From Papaver somniferum (Eukaryota > Streptophyta > Magnoliopsida > Ranunculales > Papaveraceae), in assembly GCF_003573695.1 (NCBI RefSeq), contig NC_039358.1, positions 95,182,881 through 95,246,880 of the forward strand: DNA of 64,000 nucleotides, given 5' to 3'. The notes below the pieces were generated by a model that worked only from the letters and a program-made list of their open reading frames with translations, did not search any database and was not told the origin of the DNA. Shown here in pieces: positions 11,010 to 22,200 of this stretch (position 1 is its first letter; each line of letters opens with the position of its first letter). The position numbers were made by a program, and so were the translations under genes.

Positions 11010-11970
11010 ATGGAGAAAAAAGAAGATGAAAAAGCAAATAAGATAACTTTTAGGAGCATCCCAGCATTTAGAGGATTATTTATTGACCAATGTTTGGCAC
11101 AAGCTACTGAGCATGGGTTTTCTGGAACTTCTTTGAAGCAAACTTCGTGGGGAAATTTGTGCAAATACTTTTCTGAGAAGTATGACTGCACTATCACCCA
11201 AAAGAAATTGAGAAACCACTGGGATTACTTGCGCACCCAATATGTCACTTGGTCCCGTCTCTTAGCAAGAACCGGGCATGGGTACAACGCGGAGACGAAC
11301 ACTTTTGATTGGAGCGAAGAGCAGTGGATTGAATTAGACAAGGTAAGAGATTGTTTTTTTTTTTTTCTGATGTTACATCAATCAGCTGAACATATTTATT
11401 GATTTTACTTTCTAATTGATGCAGACAATCAAAAACGCCAGTCAATTCAAGAACAAGGGACTGGAAGATGCAGAGAAGTTGCAGAATTTATTCGATGGGA
11501 AGTTCTCTACTGGAGTTAATAGGGATACGCCTGGAAGAACGGAACCACCTTGTTCAGCTGGAACTTCTACAACTAATGGATCTGAATCTCGTACAACTCA
11601 TGGAAAAGAACAAAATCATGAGGATGACAATGAGGTTGATTCTAGTCTCAATGCAAAGGGGAGTGGCAGGAAAAGGAAGAAGGAAATGGAGGAAGCATCA
11701 AGTGATCTATTAACTGAGAAAGTTTGTTCTATTGTAACATCGATGGAGACTCATCTTCAACACAAGAAACTTGCTCTAGAAAAGGATAACGCGACCGAAT
11801 TCATGAAAGCTTTGGATAATTTACTTGAGACTGATTGTATCACAATGGATGAGTATTTGAGCATAAGTTTAAAAGCTTCAGAGATGCCTGGTTGGCAGAA
11901 ATTGTTTGTCAGTTTGAAAAGCAATGAGCTTCGTGTTGCCTTTGTACACAAGCTTTTAAAAGAACGTTGA
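11010..11970 (+). CDS. Myb/SANT-like DNA-binding protein (PIF/Harbinger ORF1 type)
   Basis: Two exons, 11010-11342 and 11425-11970, joined across a GT-AG intron in phase 0, give 292 residues without a stop. Residues about 12-110 form a trihelix-like Myb/SANT domain (Myb_DNA-bind_3 type) with spaced Trp: TSWGNLCKYFSEKYDCTIT, KKLRNHWDYLRTQYVTWSRL, FDWSEEQWIELDK. After the intron, a SQFKNKGLEDAEKLQNLF segment is typical of this family. A Ser/Thr/Asp-rich linker follows, with a basic GRKRKKE patch (likely nuclear localisation) and a C-terminal helical part ending LKSNELRVAFVHKLLKER. In PIF/Harbinger elements such a protein binds the transposon ends and brings in the transposase. It is also similar to host LIMYB-like genes, so captured-gene origin is possible, but its place between TIRs favours the transposon role. 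Confidence 0.8.
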
Positions 11971-12174
11971 GAAATCTTACGTGATGAGATAGCTAGTCTC
12001 CTTTAGATTTGTTGCTTCTTTTATGTTTGTAGGAATGAAATCTTTAGATTTTATTGTTTTGTAATGTTTAATTCCATCAAAACAAAGAAGTTGTTTAGAA
12101 TGGAATGGAACAATTTGTGATGTTTCATTAGTGATAGATATTATGGTTTGAAATGTGCATAAGGGCAATTTATG

Positions 12175-12322
12175 TCCAAAAAAATCCAGTCAGTTGAGTC
12201 AGGTCTGACTCACAAAACAAACATATTTACTGACTCAGACCTTAGTGAGTCAGATCCAGATGAGTCAGGTGATTTGACTCAGATCCAGATGACTCAGATG
12301 ACTCAGCTGCAAACAAACAAGG
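12175..12322 (-). repeat. Right TIR and subterminal TGACTC repeats
   Basis: About eight TGACTC or GAGTCA motifs lie within 120 bases, several in tandem (AGATCCAGATGAGTCAG, AGATCCAGATGACTCAG), ending in the inverted-repeat core GCAAACAAACAAGG. Confidence 0.7.
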
Positions 12323-12327
12323 TGTAA

Positions 12328-12659
12328 GTGTTTGGAAAATGAACTCGCAATATTTTAATCATTATTGGTTATTTTTATATTATAAATATCATATGAAATA
12401 TATGTGCATTTACGTTTTCGTAAATCGAGCTGATATTTCATATATGCTCAAAAGTTAAATTTATTATGTCTTTATGTAAGTATTAATAAAAAAAAATATA
12501 ATGGACTTCTTGAGATGTTCCGCAGTGTTGATCTCTACTTGATCCATTTTTTGTGAAAGTATTGCATTTACTCTGTAATAATCTCTTATGTTGAGTTATA
12601 CCGGTTAAATTAATATATGTATTGATAGTTTTGTCACTAAAATTGATAAATGGGGAGAT
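12328..12659 (+). other. 3' end of A3 internal region with polypurine tract
   Basis: AT-rich sequence without a gene. It ends in AAATGGGGAGAT (12648-12659) directly before the LTR, a standard polypurine tract for plus-strand DNA priming. This places the next LTR as the 3' LTR of plus-strand element A3. Confidence 0.7.
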
Positions 12660-13718
12660 TGTTAGAGCATTGCTCGGTCGAACTCGCAAATGTTTCTATC
12701 TCAATCTTGTTATCAGATTTAGTTGATCAAAACTATATCTTGATTTCTAGTCTACTATGTAGTCATGTCTCAGTTTAGGATAGAAGTGTGTAGTTGAGCA
12801 TCAGAATTCACAGCGTTCGCTATTTGAAGAAGAAGAACAACTAAAGACTTTGGATGGAGATCAACTGAAGAACTCTGTAGAACTTCGTCGACAAAAGGTA
12901 TGTGAAGACTGAACCATCTATTCACTCAGATATATTTTCTTATATCTACTAAAATGAGACTAAGTCGTATGACTAAGTAAACTTTAGATCATTTCACAAT
13001 GAAAATTTCGAGTTGTGTTTATTCCAAATGTATTTCTCGAAATATGAGTTAAGCTATAAGTATTTGAACAATTTATTGTTCAAGATGATCAATTGAAAAT
13101 AGCTTTGAACAATGATATGTGTGATATTATTATTACTCAGGAATGTTTCGAATTGATTCATTTCAATCATGTGAAAATAACCTTAAATATTTTATATGAT
13201 CTGTGTGAGACAATCATCTAATATCAACTTTGGATGTTTCGTATTGATTAAGTAATCATTTGAGAATTACTTGGAACAAATGGTATGTATGAGATTACCA
13301 TTATAGACTTCCGAGGATTTTCAAATCGATTATCGAGAGTTTTACAGAAATACTGATTTCTGGATACAGGACAATATGCGTACCTAGTACACGTACTGGC
13401 AAAACTAGTTTGGGTCGGGAACTTCAGTATGCGTACCTAATACACGTACTGGCATAACTGTGATGGGTCCAGAACTGTAGTATGCATATTTAGTACACAT
13501 ACCGGAGAGACTTGGGAAGGTACGGAACTTTAGTATGCGAACTCAGTACACGTACTAGTCAGTTTATGTTCGTCTAAAGACACCTTGGTACACATACTCA
13601 GTATGCATACCAAAACGTCTGTGCTCGTGAACTCAGGGGAGTATGCGTACTCAGTGTGCATACAAGAGTCCCTGAACTGTAACTGTCGTGAGGGTACGCA
13701 TACCTAGTATTCATACCT
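12660..13718 (+). repeat. 3' LTR of A3, truncated
   Basis: Starts TGTTAGAGCATTGCTCGG and matches 14507-15570 almost base for base through the U3 array, then stops matching after ACCTTAGCATT near 13718. TATA box, R and U5 are missing, so it is about 40 percent of a full LTR. A family B-like segment follows. Confidence 0.75.
13370..13712. repeat. GTATGCGTAC/AGTACACGTACT array in LTR
   Basis: Alternating AGTATGCGTACC and AGTACACGTACTGG units, roughly every 30 bases and with variants, about six pairs. The same array is in 15225-15620 and, in a shorter version, in the A2 LTRs. Confidence 0.75.
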
Positions 13719-14506
13719 TAGCATTTTCTCATCAAAGTTCATATAGACAATCTTTCGTCTACACGAACTCACAGAAATTACTCTCAATTGAGCAAAATTC
13801 AATCATTCAGAGCATTTTCACGCTGAATTCACAACACACCTACAATCTCAGATCACCATTGATCTCACGTATTTTCCAGCTTCCCTCCTACAGATCAACC
13901 CATCCTCTCTTGTGACCGAATTGACTCTTGAACGACCATTGTTCTTGGTTTAGGTCGGGGTCTTACAGATTGATCTCTCGAACTTAAAGCACTCCCTTCT
14001 TGCAGTGCATCTGTGTAAGGTTCAACATTTCGCTCGGTTCAAGGAGTCTCCTCACGGTCGACTCTTCAATTCCGGAAAAGCCAGCAAATTGTTTTTCCCC
14101 ACTCACATCACTAAAATCTTATTCTTTTATTGTTCAAAGATATTACTTGATACTCAAAGTGATATCCCAAACCGAAATATTCGAGAATATTTTAATTAGT
14201 ATTTTCAAATTTATATGTTTTGATTTCCCAGCAAGTAAAACATATCTCTGGAAGATATATTAGTAAAGCATACTTGTATACTAGCTAATATTGAGTTGTC
14301 ATCAATGAGGGACTTCAGTATATTAGTTGGATATTAGATGGAATTACAAAACCAAAAAATTGGTGTTTACTTCATATCTTTTGATATTTTTAGTTAAGGA
14401 AATTTCTTGGTGTCTAATCTACCTTAGTTTATAATTAGTGAAGTTTGTTCTTATTACAAACTTATCCAGACACAAGCACTTCATTTTTGTAGTCAATTTG
14501 GTAGCC
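13719..14506 (+). repeat. Family B-like LTR fragment, left part
   Basis: No gene. Around 14380-14470 the text (TTCTTGGTGTCTAATC, then GAAGTTTGTTCTTATTACAA) follows the reverse complement of family B LTRs at about 41680-41740. The match continues at 17166 beyond the inserted LTR. The far-left part (13719-14200) is not clearly matched. Confidence 0.5.
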
Positions 14507-15224
14507 TGTTAGAGCATTGCTCAGTCGAACTCGCAAGTGTTTCTATCTCAAGCTTGTTGTCAAATTTTGTTGATCAAAACTATATCTTGATTTCTAGTCT
14601 ACTACGTAGTCATGTCTCGGTTTAGGATAGAAGTGTGTAGTTGAGCATCAGACTTCACCACGTTCACCATTTGAAGAAGAAGAAGATCAACTGGAGACTT
14701 TGGATGGAGATCAACTGAAGAACTCTGTAGAACTTCGTCGGCAAAATGTATGTGAAGAATGAACCATCTATTCACTCGGATATATTCTATTCTATCTACT
14801 AAAATGAGACTAAATCGTATGACTAAGTAGTCTTCAAATTATTTCACAATGAAAATTTCGAGATGTGTTTATTCCAAATATATTTCTCGAAATATGAGTT
14901 AAGCTATTTGTCATTTGAACAATTTATTGTTCAAGATGATCAATTGAAAATAGCCTTGAACAATGATATGTGTGATATTATTATTACTCAGGAATGTTTC
15001 GAATTGATTCATTTCAATCATGTGAAAATAACCTTAAATATTTTATATGATTTGTGTGAGACAATCATCTAATATCAACTTTGGATATTTCGTATTGATT
15101 AAGTAATCACTTGAGAATTACTTAGAACAAGTGGTATGTGTGATATTACCATTGGCGTATTCCGAGGATGTTTCAAATTGATTATCTGAGAGTTTTACAA
15201 AAATACTGACGTCTGGATACATGA

Positions 15225-15620
15225 CAGTATGCGTACCTAGTACACGTACTGCCGAAAAAGGTTTGGGTCCGGAACTTCAGTATGCGTACCTATTACACGT
15301 ACTGGCGTAACTGTGATGGGTCCAAAGATGTAGTATGATTACTCAGTACACGTACCAGCGAGACTAGGTAAGGTCAGAACTTTAGTATACGTACTCAGTA
15401 CATGCACTGGTCAGTTTATATTCGGCTAAAGACACCTCGATACACATACTCGCATACCAAAAAGTTTGTGCTCGTGAACTCAGGGGGAATATGCATACTC
15501 AGTGTGCATACAAGAGTCACTGAACTGTAACCTCCGTGAGGGTACACATACCTAGTACGCATACCTTAGCATTACAATTCACATACTGGATGTAGTACAC
15601 ATACCCAGTATGCGTACTTA
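15225..15620. repeat. GTATGCGTAC array in solo LTR
   Basis: The same alternating ACGTACT and GTATGCGTACC units as at 13370-13712, about seven pairs, ending just before the LTR segment homologous to 5094. Confidence 0.75.
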
Positions 15621-16025
15621 CCCTGTCGAATATATTCAGATGCATTCAAAAATATTTTTATGAGATATCGATCATTTGAATAACTCTCTAAAACACATGT
15701 TAGATATATATTCTGATTAAGCTTTGGTTCTAAAGTGTTTTACGTAAATGACGAAAAGCTTATTACGTTCATATGGCTAACTTTGGTTAACCGCTATTGA
15801 GCCTACTCATTATACACGTTTAGGTACGGTTCATCCTTATCTAAGATTGTATATTTCATTTGCGTGAAAGTCAAGCTAAACCATCTAACAGTGGATATGA
15901 TTGCCCACTTTCTAAGCTATCTTAGGTTGAATCTCAAGTCAAAATTTCATCTAACGGTGAATGTTGTTTGCTTGATTACAAAGCTATCTCAGCTTAAATC
16001 GTAAGCAACCTCTGATCTTGAAAGT

Positions 16026-16035
16026 CTATATAAAG
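16026..16035 (+). promoter_or_regulatory. LTR TATA box (solo LTR)
   Basis: CTATATAAAG in the conserved family A position. Confidence 0.5.
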
Positions 16036-17165
16036 AGACGCTCTTGCATTTTGGAAAACTAATCCCGACACTTTCGTGTGTCCTAGTTGCAAACTAGAGA
16101 CAATTCTCTCTTAACCTAGGTTTCCAGATTTTTCTGTTAAGCATAATTAGGTTTACGACTTAAAGACTTCACTTGGGATTCGTGAATCCAAGTCCGACTA
16201 TTTTATCTTTGATAGTTCGTGTATCCCGATCTTACTCTTCTAGCATATTGAGTTTACTTCGTTTCTGAGTTATCACGAGTTTATCTCCGATAGGTAAGAT
16301 ATAAAGAAATCACATAGTTCTTTGTCTCAGACTTTGTGATTCCACGATAACTTATTCTATCTATTAGTTGAGTTATTGTGAGGTGAATAATAATCTAGGT
16401 TGATCTTCGGGAGTCATAAGTACCGGATTTTAAGATTTGCTGAGCTTTATTCTTATTGCAATCGATTTCCTATTTCTCCTTGATCTTTGATCTAAACGGA
16501 AATCAGAATAGACTTATTTCTGGGAGAAAGATTAGTTTATAAGTCTTATTATTTTGGTTGAAACAACTTTTAGGATGTAAAGGACTTCAGCTAGGGGAAT
16601 CAATTACGCAGGGTCCTGCAGGGATTCAAGAGGCGTAAGGAGTGCAATTGTACCTGAATCGGTGTGAGACTGGGTTCGGGCTCAACTACATTCCAGATCG
16701 AAGTTATTCTTAGTTGTCTAGAGTCTGTAGCGGATTAATACAGTTTGGTGTTCAAATCTGGATTAGGTCCCGGGGTTTTTCTGCATTTGCGGTTTCCTTA
16801 TTAACAAAATTTCTGGTGTCTGTGTTATTTCTTTTCCGCATTATATTTTTTTATATAATTGAAATATCACAGGTTGTGCATTATATCAATCATAGTTGAT
16901 AAATCCTTCCTTGTTTGTTTGATAAGACTTGATTGAACTTGGATATTGATTTTGGAGATCGTCCAAGTACTTTTATGTTATGATCAGGTTTACAGACTCG
17001 TTTCTGTTTAACAGCTGATTGTGTAGAGAAATATATAAATATACTTAATGTAGTTCCTTGATCGTGTATCATTAAGTTGTAACTCTCAGAATATTACTAA
17101 GGCTTAGTCCATGCAGGTTGCCGAACGAAACAGTTGGGCGTGGTTGTTGTACCCCCGATTTTTCA

Positions 17166-17455
17166 CAACCGACTAATTGTATTACTTGTAATACTATCAT
17201 GGAGAGGAGAGTAACCTAATTAGGAGAAATCTCTTAACCGTCCGCTAGTTTAAAGACTTATGTGGGATCAAGAAGCATCTAGATAGTACCGTTGATGGGA
17301 AATTAGAATTGTATTATTATTTAGTTTTCGATTATTAATTTGATTGACTAATGGTGGTTGAGCCTTGATCGCACCTAGTTTGGTTATTCTTGAGATCCTT
17401 ATCTTCTGACAAGACAAGCTCGACTCGAAATTTCTTATTTGCAACATTAAAATCT
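17166..17455 (+). repeat. Family B-like LTR fragment, right part
   Basis: GAGAGTAACCTAATTAGGAG, TAGTACCGTTGATGGGAAA and the following TTTTCGATT stretch match the reverse complement of 41450-41620 with many changes. It continues the fragment at 13719-14506 across the solo LTR. Confidence 0.6.
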
Positions 17456-17755
17456 ACTAAAAGTCATATGGCGTAGTCTCATATAAATAGAATGGCAATT
17501 CATGTGAGTAAATAGAATGGTTCAGTCTTCACATACCTCTTTTTGATAAAGTTCTTCAAATGTCTTCGTTTGATATTCAATATTCAATCTTGGGGGGTTA
17601 TTCAGTGATGCCTCATACTCAACTACCAACATGTAAACCTAGTCCGAGACTTGACTTTAATAAACTAGAAATCAAGATATAGTTTCGTGCTACTAACATT
17701 GACAAAAAGCATGAGATAACAAAACTTGCGGGTTTGACCGAACAGTCCTCTAACA
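17456..17755 (-). repeat. Family A-like LTR end fragment
   Basis: The plus strand ends GACCGAACAGTCCTCTAACA, a diverged form of the family A terminus GACCGAGCAATGCTCTAACA, with the preceding TAAACTAGAAATCAAGA block. About 300 bases remain of the LTR. Confidence 0.6.
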
Positions 17756-18180
17756 CCACCGATTCCGAACAATTTACACTTCCCAATTGATCGATAAAGA
17801 TGTGCATATCAACCGATTTTAGGAAAAAAAAACCGAAAATTTTGTGAATTTGCTTTAAGTTACAACCGATCAATAAAAACAATCATATTAAACGATTAAG
17901 GTATAAACAATTTAAAAATCACAAACTCTGTCATTGGTCGATGTGGACATTCACATCAACCAATTGTATGAAGAAAAAAAAACATAAACATGTGCATTTT
18001 CTTCAAACCAAAATCGGTCGACATGATTATGTGTTAATGACCACGAAGAACATTAAGAACAACCGAACGACATGTATATGAACATCGACCGATTATTATT
18101 GGGACCGGTCAATACATTTACATCTGCCGACTTCGGTTAAATAAAAAAAATCAAAATTTTAAAATTTTCAACTCTGAGTG
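17756..18180. repeat. Diverged repeats around (A)TCGGT(C/T)GA motifs
   Basis: No gene. The motif ATCGGT(C/T)GA followed by about ten AT-rich bases and ATGT recurs at least six times on both strands (near 17760, 17810, 17865, 17935, 18015, 18085). It may be the remnant of a palindromic MITE or an old tandem array. Confidence 0.4.
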
Positions 18181-18828
18181 TATGCATGAATCAAAAACCT
18201 AACTAAGAGGAATGAGTTGATAGAAAAGCAACCGATTATTACTATTTCTTCTTCTTGTACTGCCCTCAATGTTTCTTTTTCGGAATCTGTTTTTTCTTCG
18301 TCTTCAATAACCTTATTCTATTTTTACGTCGAATCGCTTTCGCAATTTTTGGATCACTTTTACTAGGTTTCCTACTAATTTATTTAAATTTATAGATTCT
18401 TTTTCGGGAGCGATTCATCCTTCCCGAACGCAGCATACAACTCTCCGTAGTACTGCGCTCTCCAAGTGTGCTTGTCCCCCCTTCTTCCTTCCCATGACAA
18501 GTCGTTGTGAAATAACTCTGACGAGAAGAAAAAAGAAAGCGTTAAGAGACCCTCCTGACTCATATGGAAAAAAATTGATTAATTGATTGAATCCGCAACC
18601 GACGAAATAATTGATAATGTTTTAGTCTGAAATGTAAAACGAAAGAGATAAGAGGAATCAATTACACGGAGGGTAATTTACTAGTTTCATCCTTTTTAGA
18701 CACCCCTCATCCCCTTCATCTAGTCACGCACCAAAAAATGAGTACGTCTCAAAGTAAAGTTGCATTGGTGCCCTCATCAGCATGGCATGCGGTAGATATC
18801 AATACAACTTTCTCCTCTACTTTCCCAC
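18181..18828. other. Upstream region of the methyltransferase gene
   Basis: No coding frame is supported. Pyrimidine-rich stretches (TTCTTCTTCTTG at 18250, CCCCCCTTCTTCCTTCCC at 18476) could belong to distal promoter or an old UTR. Confidence 0.35.
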
Positions 18829-19107
18829 CGCCGTGGCTACAATTTGGTCGGGCCACATCCATTTTGTATGTGGCCCCTCTTTATTTTTTGACACCTATTC
18901 AACCAAAAAATCTGCCCCCTCTAAATTCCCTTAACTGTTTCACTTTTTGAGAAAAAATTGGAAGTTGAGAAAAGAAAAAAACAAAACAGTTAGGTAATAA
19001 AACATATTTCCAAAAAAATTTCCTACTTTATATGAGGTGTCAGCATTTAAAGGGGGCCACATATTTGAAGTATGTCATTGTGACCCGACCACATGATAGC
19101 CGCACCG
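18829..19107. mobile_element. Mutator-type MITE in the methyltransferase promoter
   Basis: A 279-base element whose arms of about 75 bases are imperfect inverted repeats: left arm GTGGCTACAATTTGGTCGGG, GTATGTGGCCCC, TGACACCTATT; right arm the reverse complement of GCGGCTATCATGTGGTCGGG, ATATGTGGCCCC, TGACACCTCAT. It is flanked by a perfect 9-base repeat CTTTCCCAC (18820-18828 and 19108-19116), the duplication length of Mutator elements. No coding capacity. It lies about 180 bases upstream of the ATG at 19291. Confidence 0.8.
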
Positions 19108-19173
19108 CTTTCCCACACTCCCCCTTCCCCCGGGCGTTAAAATTGTTGAAAGCGGGATTTGTTACCATCACGC

Positions 19174-19189
19174 CTCTCTCTCTCTCTCT
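19174..19189. repeat. (CT)n microsatellite in 5' leader
   Basis: A CT run of eight repeats about 100 bases before the methyltransferase ATG. CT runs are common in plant 5' leaders. Confidence 0.75.
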
Positions 19190-19290
19190 AAAAGTACTAG
19201 TGAGCAGTGAGAGAGAATGTTTATGAGTATTGATTCTATTTCTATTCGTTCAGTTTTGAAATTTTAATACCCTGAAGAAAAGAAGTAGTA

Positions 19291-22200
19291 ATGTCTAGCG
19301 GTGCCGGTGAGCATAGGCTTCACAGCAAGCTTGAAGAAGCACTGGAAATCAAATCCCTAAGACGGATTATTAGTGCTTACCTCAAGTACTCTCTCTATCT
19401 AAGTCTGTCTCATTTTAATTTTTATTCTTTCTATTATTTATTATAAATCGAAAACACTGTCTATTCATTGAATTAGGTTTTTCTTCAGAACTACTCTTTT
19501 GATAATTTTCACAAAGATTCATTTGTAGTGCATGTCATTGTTTTATTCTCTTTTCGATAATCAATAACATTTGCAAGTCCTTTTTTTTTTCTTTTCTTTT
19601 CTTTTAATCTGTACTTCTTGTGAAGTTATTCAGATGCCGCAGAAGAAGATGTAAAAAGATACGAAAGATCCTATAAACAGCTTCCTCCTGCCCACAAGGT
19701 ATATTAGTTTCGCTTAATATTATCTCCTGGAAAAATCTGAATCGAATGTGTTTTACAATGTGGTGCGTGATATTATTTTGCGGTCTTTCACCAATATAAA
19801 CTTAGTAATTTACCTGTGATAGGCCACCTTGTGCTTGTTCTTATGTGTGACTCAATCGTTCCTTTTTGGCTTTATGAAAATGGTATAGGAGGTATGTGCA
19901 GATGCTCATTGATGTCTTATGCAACTTAGTCGCATGATATCTGTTTTTTATTTTAATTATATTATGTCCTCCATCCTACACAAATGCTTCTGAGTTAGGG
20001 TAATTTTTGCACCTGCTTCCTATTCCGAATTCCAAATGCATAAGAAAGCAAAAATCAAAAAGAGTAAGAAATAGTACGTTTTTAGATAGGAATGTTCACA
20101 TGGAATCCTTATTTTCTATTAGCTTGTCAAATCAACACCTTGTAAGTGTGTAAGGGGTTACTGAAAACAAACTTAAGGTGGTGGAGTTTACTCAAACTGA
20201 AAACCAATTATATAATTACTGTGGCGAGCATAAAATCATTACAGCAATATGATGTTATGTTCTCTAGCTCTCTAGCTTGCCTTGGTTGATTCAAATCACT
20301 CTGATTAGTCACAATGATTTCTCTGTCTTAAAATTTTGACACTAGAATCATTTTCCACGCTTGATGCAGGCAATTTTATCTCATATTCCATTCAAGTTTC
20401 AGAGGCTCAGAAGGTATATAACTAATAACCTCACAACATTTCTCTTTACAATGATATCTGTGAAAGGAAGATGAATAGTCACTTCTGTTTGAAAGAGTTC
20501 ATGTGAACTTCAACGTGAACTTAAATGCAATATGGAAGCATGAATTTTATTGTAAGCAATAAGATAGACTGTCGCTAGAAGAAGAAAAATTGCATCCTAG
20601 TGGAGCCTGATATTAAACTCTTTTTAATTTGCAGGAGTATTTCTGTGAATTCTTTTTTTATCATGAGTATGCTACAGGTAATCCTTGATCTCAATTTATT
20701 TGCGAATTCTCTTTTTGAATTTAAAGAAACTCATTTCTTTCTGATTGTTTGAATCTGCATTTCACATGATGAGCTTATTAGCCGCTTAAAATGGAATCTG
20801 TCCGAACATAAATGCCATTGTTCAGCTTGTTGCTACTTGTTAGCCTACTTATTAAAATGGCACATATTTAGACATTACTCTCTGAAGAACTGATGAAAGA
20901 AACTGCGGTTTTCAGAATATTGTTGACTGTATCTTCCCTTCATTGTATGGCAGGCATTTGAGCCCCCTCTAGACATGAGCCAGGACATTGATATTCGTGA
21001 AAAAGAAGATCGGGATGATGTATGCAATGATCATCTCTCTGGGGAGAGGAATTTTTCTTATGGCCTCATACCTACGACCAGTGGAAAAACACCTGAAACT
21101 GACCAGTTATATTGTGGAGAAGGGATCAATATGAGGTGCAAGTCACCTGAGAACAGAACCAGTGACGAGGTCAGCAAAGTGCTTGTATTAGACCTTTTCT
21201 TTTAGTCATGTAACTTAAGAATGCAAACGGTTGGGTTTATTTTTCTAATTCTTTCCGATTAAGAAATTTGACTTCTTTAGATAACGACAGGGGGTTCCAG
21301 TGGTTTCCAAGTCTGTAAGCATGGAGAACACCACAGGGTTAAATAATGCTGGGCGCAATGATGCTATGGACATCAACTGTGAGGCAGGGCTTTGTTCTGT
21401 TTCTGATTCGAATGGAAATGTAAGCTTTTCTACCACATACCATGCAGATTAATTATCTAAACACCCATTAGGTTGTACATGTTTCGGGTGTCTATATGCG
21501 TGGCCTTATTTTGCCTTACTTGACTATATTTTCTGAATTACCCAGTAGAGTTCCACGAATTCATGGATCTTGTGAATTTTCCTGGTTATCGGTTAAGGTA
21601 TAGCAGATAACTTGCGGTGAAAATCTAAAAGGAATACATAGTAGTTACTGGTAATAAGGTTCTCTGCAAGAATTCTTACAGTATTATCTGTTTGTGCATA
21701 CCTTCAGCAATTTGGATTTGGTTCTTCAGAAGTTTTTTATATGATTGGTAAGGCCTGGTGATATAGGAATCAAAATTTCGGGCACAATAAGTTCACTATC
21801 ATGTGAAGTTACTGGTAAAGACGATCTAAAAGTTGGTGTGGAAAATAGTTCTTTGGTCTGGATTTGTAGCTTTAGTTGGCTGGTTGAGTGTGAAACTGTC
21901 TCAGTTTGTCTACTAACGGATCCTTACTCATAACTCAAATGCTTCTATATCTCGTCTTCCATTTTTGTTTTAATCTCTGCTGTCCTGAATTTTCCTTAAA
22001 ATGTTATGTTGTGAACTTCAGGTATGCTCAGTCCAGCAAGACTGGTTAGATCCTTCATTACAACTGCAAGTTCCTCTAGCTGATGTTGACAAGGTATATG
22101 TGTTTCTCTTTCCAGACTCCCAACTTTTTAAGTTTTATGCTTTTTCTTGTGTAGTAGTAGATTATTAGTTTCTTTTGTAATGATTTATCTGCTTCCGATG

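Larger units (their letters stand above)
8678..12324 (+). mobile_element. PIF/Harbinger-like DNA transposon carrying only a Myb-like gene
   Basis: The ends are inverted: CCTTGTTTGTTTGCAGCTGA at 8680, and the same sequence reversed at 12303-12322. Three-base flanks TAA (8675-8677 and 12325-12327) are the target duplication typical of PIF/Harbinger. Both ends carry many TGACTC/GAGTCA motifs. Inside is one intact two-exon Myb/SANT-like gene (11010-11970), the partner protein of PIF/Harbinger transposases. No DDE transposase is seen. The element splits copia A3, whose sequence resumes at 12328. It is probably non-autonomous and dependent on a transposase elsewhere. hAT is less likely because no 8 bp flanking repeat is found. 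Confidence 0.75.
14507..17165 (+). repeat. Full-length family A LTR, apparently solo
   Basis: Begins TGTTAGAGCATTGCTCAG and ends TGTACCCCCGATTTTTCA, 2659 bases, plus orientation. No primer-binding site follows and no polypurine tract precedes. Family B-like sequence lies on both sides, so this looks like a solo LTR left by LTR-LTR recombination. Flanks TAGCC and CAACC match at only three of five bases, so the duplication is not proven. Confidence 0.7.

Noticed and set aside
8678..12324. hAT classification of the Myb-bearing transposon
   Set aside because: No 8 bp flanking repeat is found, while TAA is exact on both sides and the encoded Myb-like protein fits PIF/Harbinger.
14502..17170. Target duplication for the solo LTR at 14507
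   Set aside because: TAGCC and CAACC agree at three of five bases only, so I do not claim a duplication.
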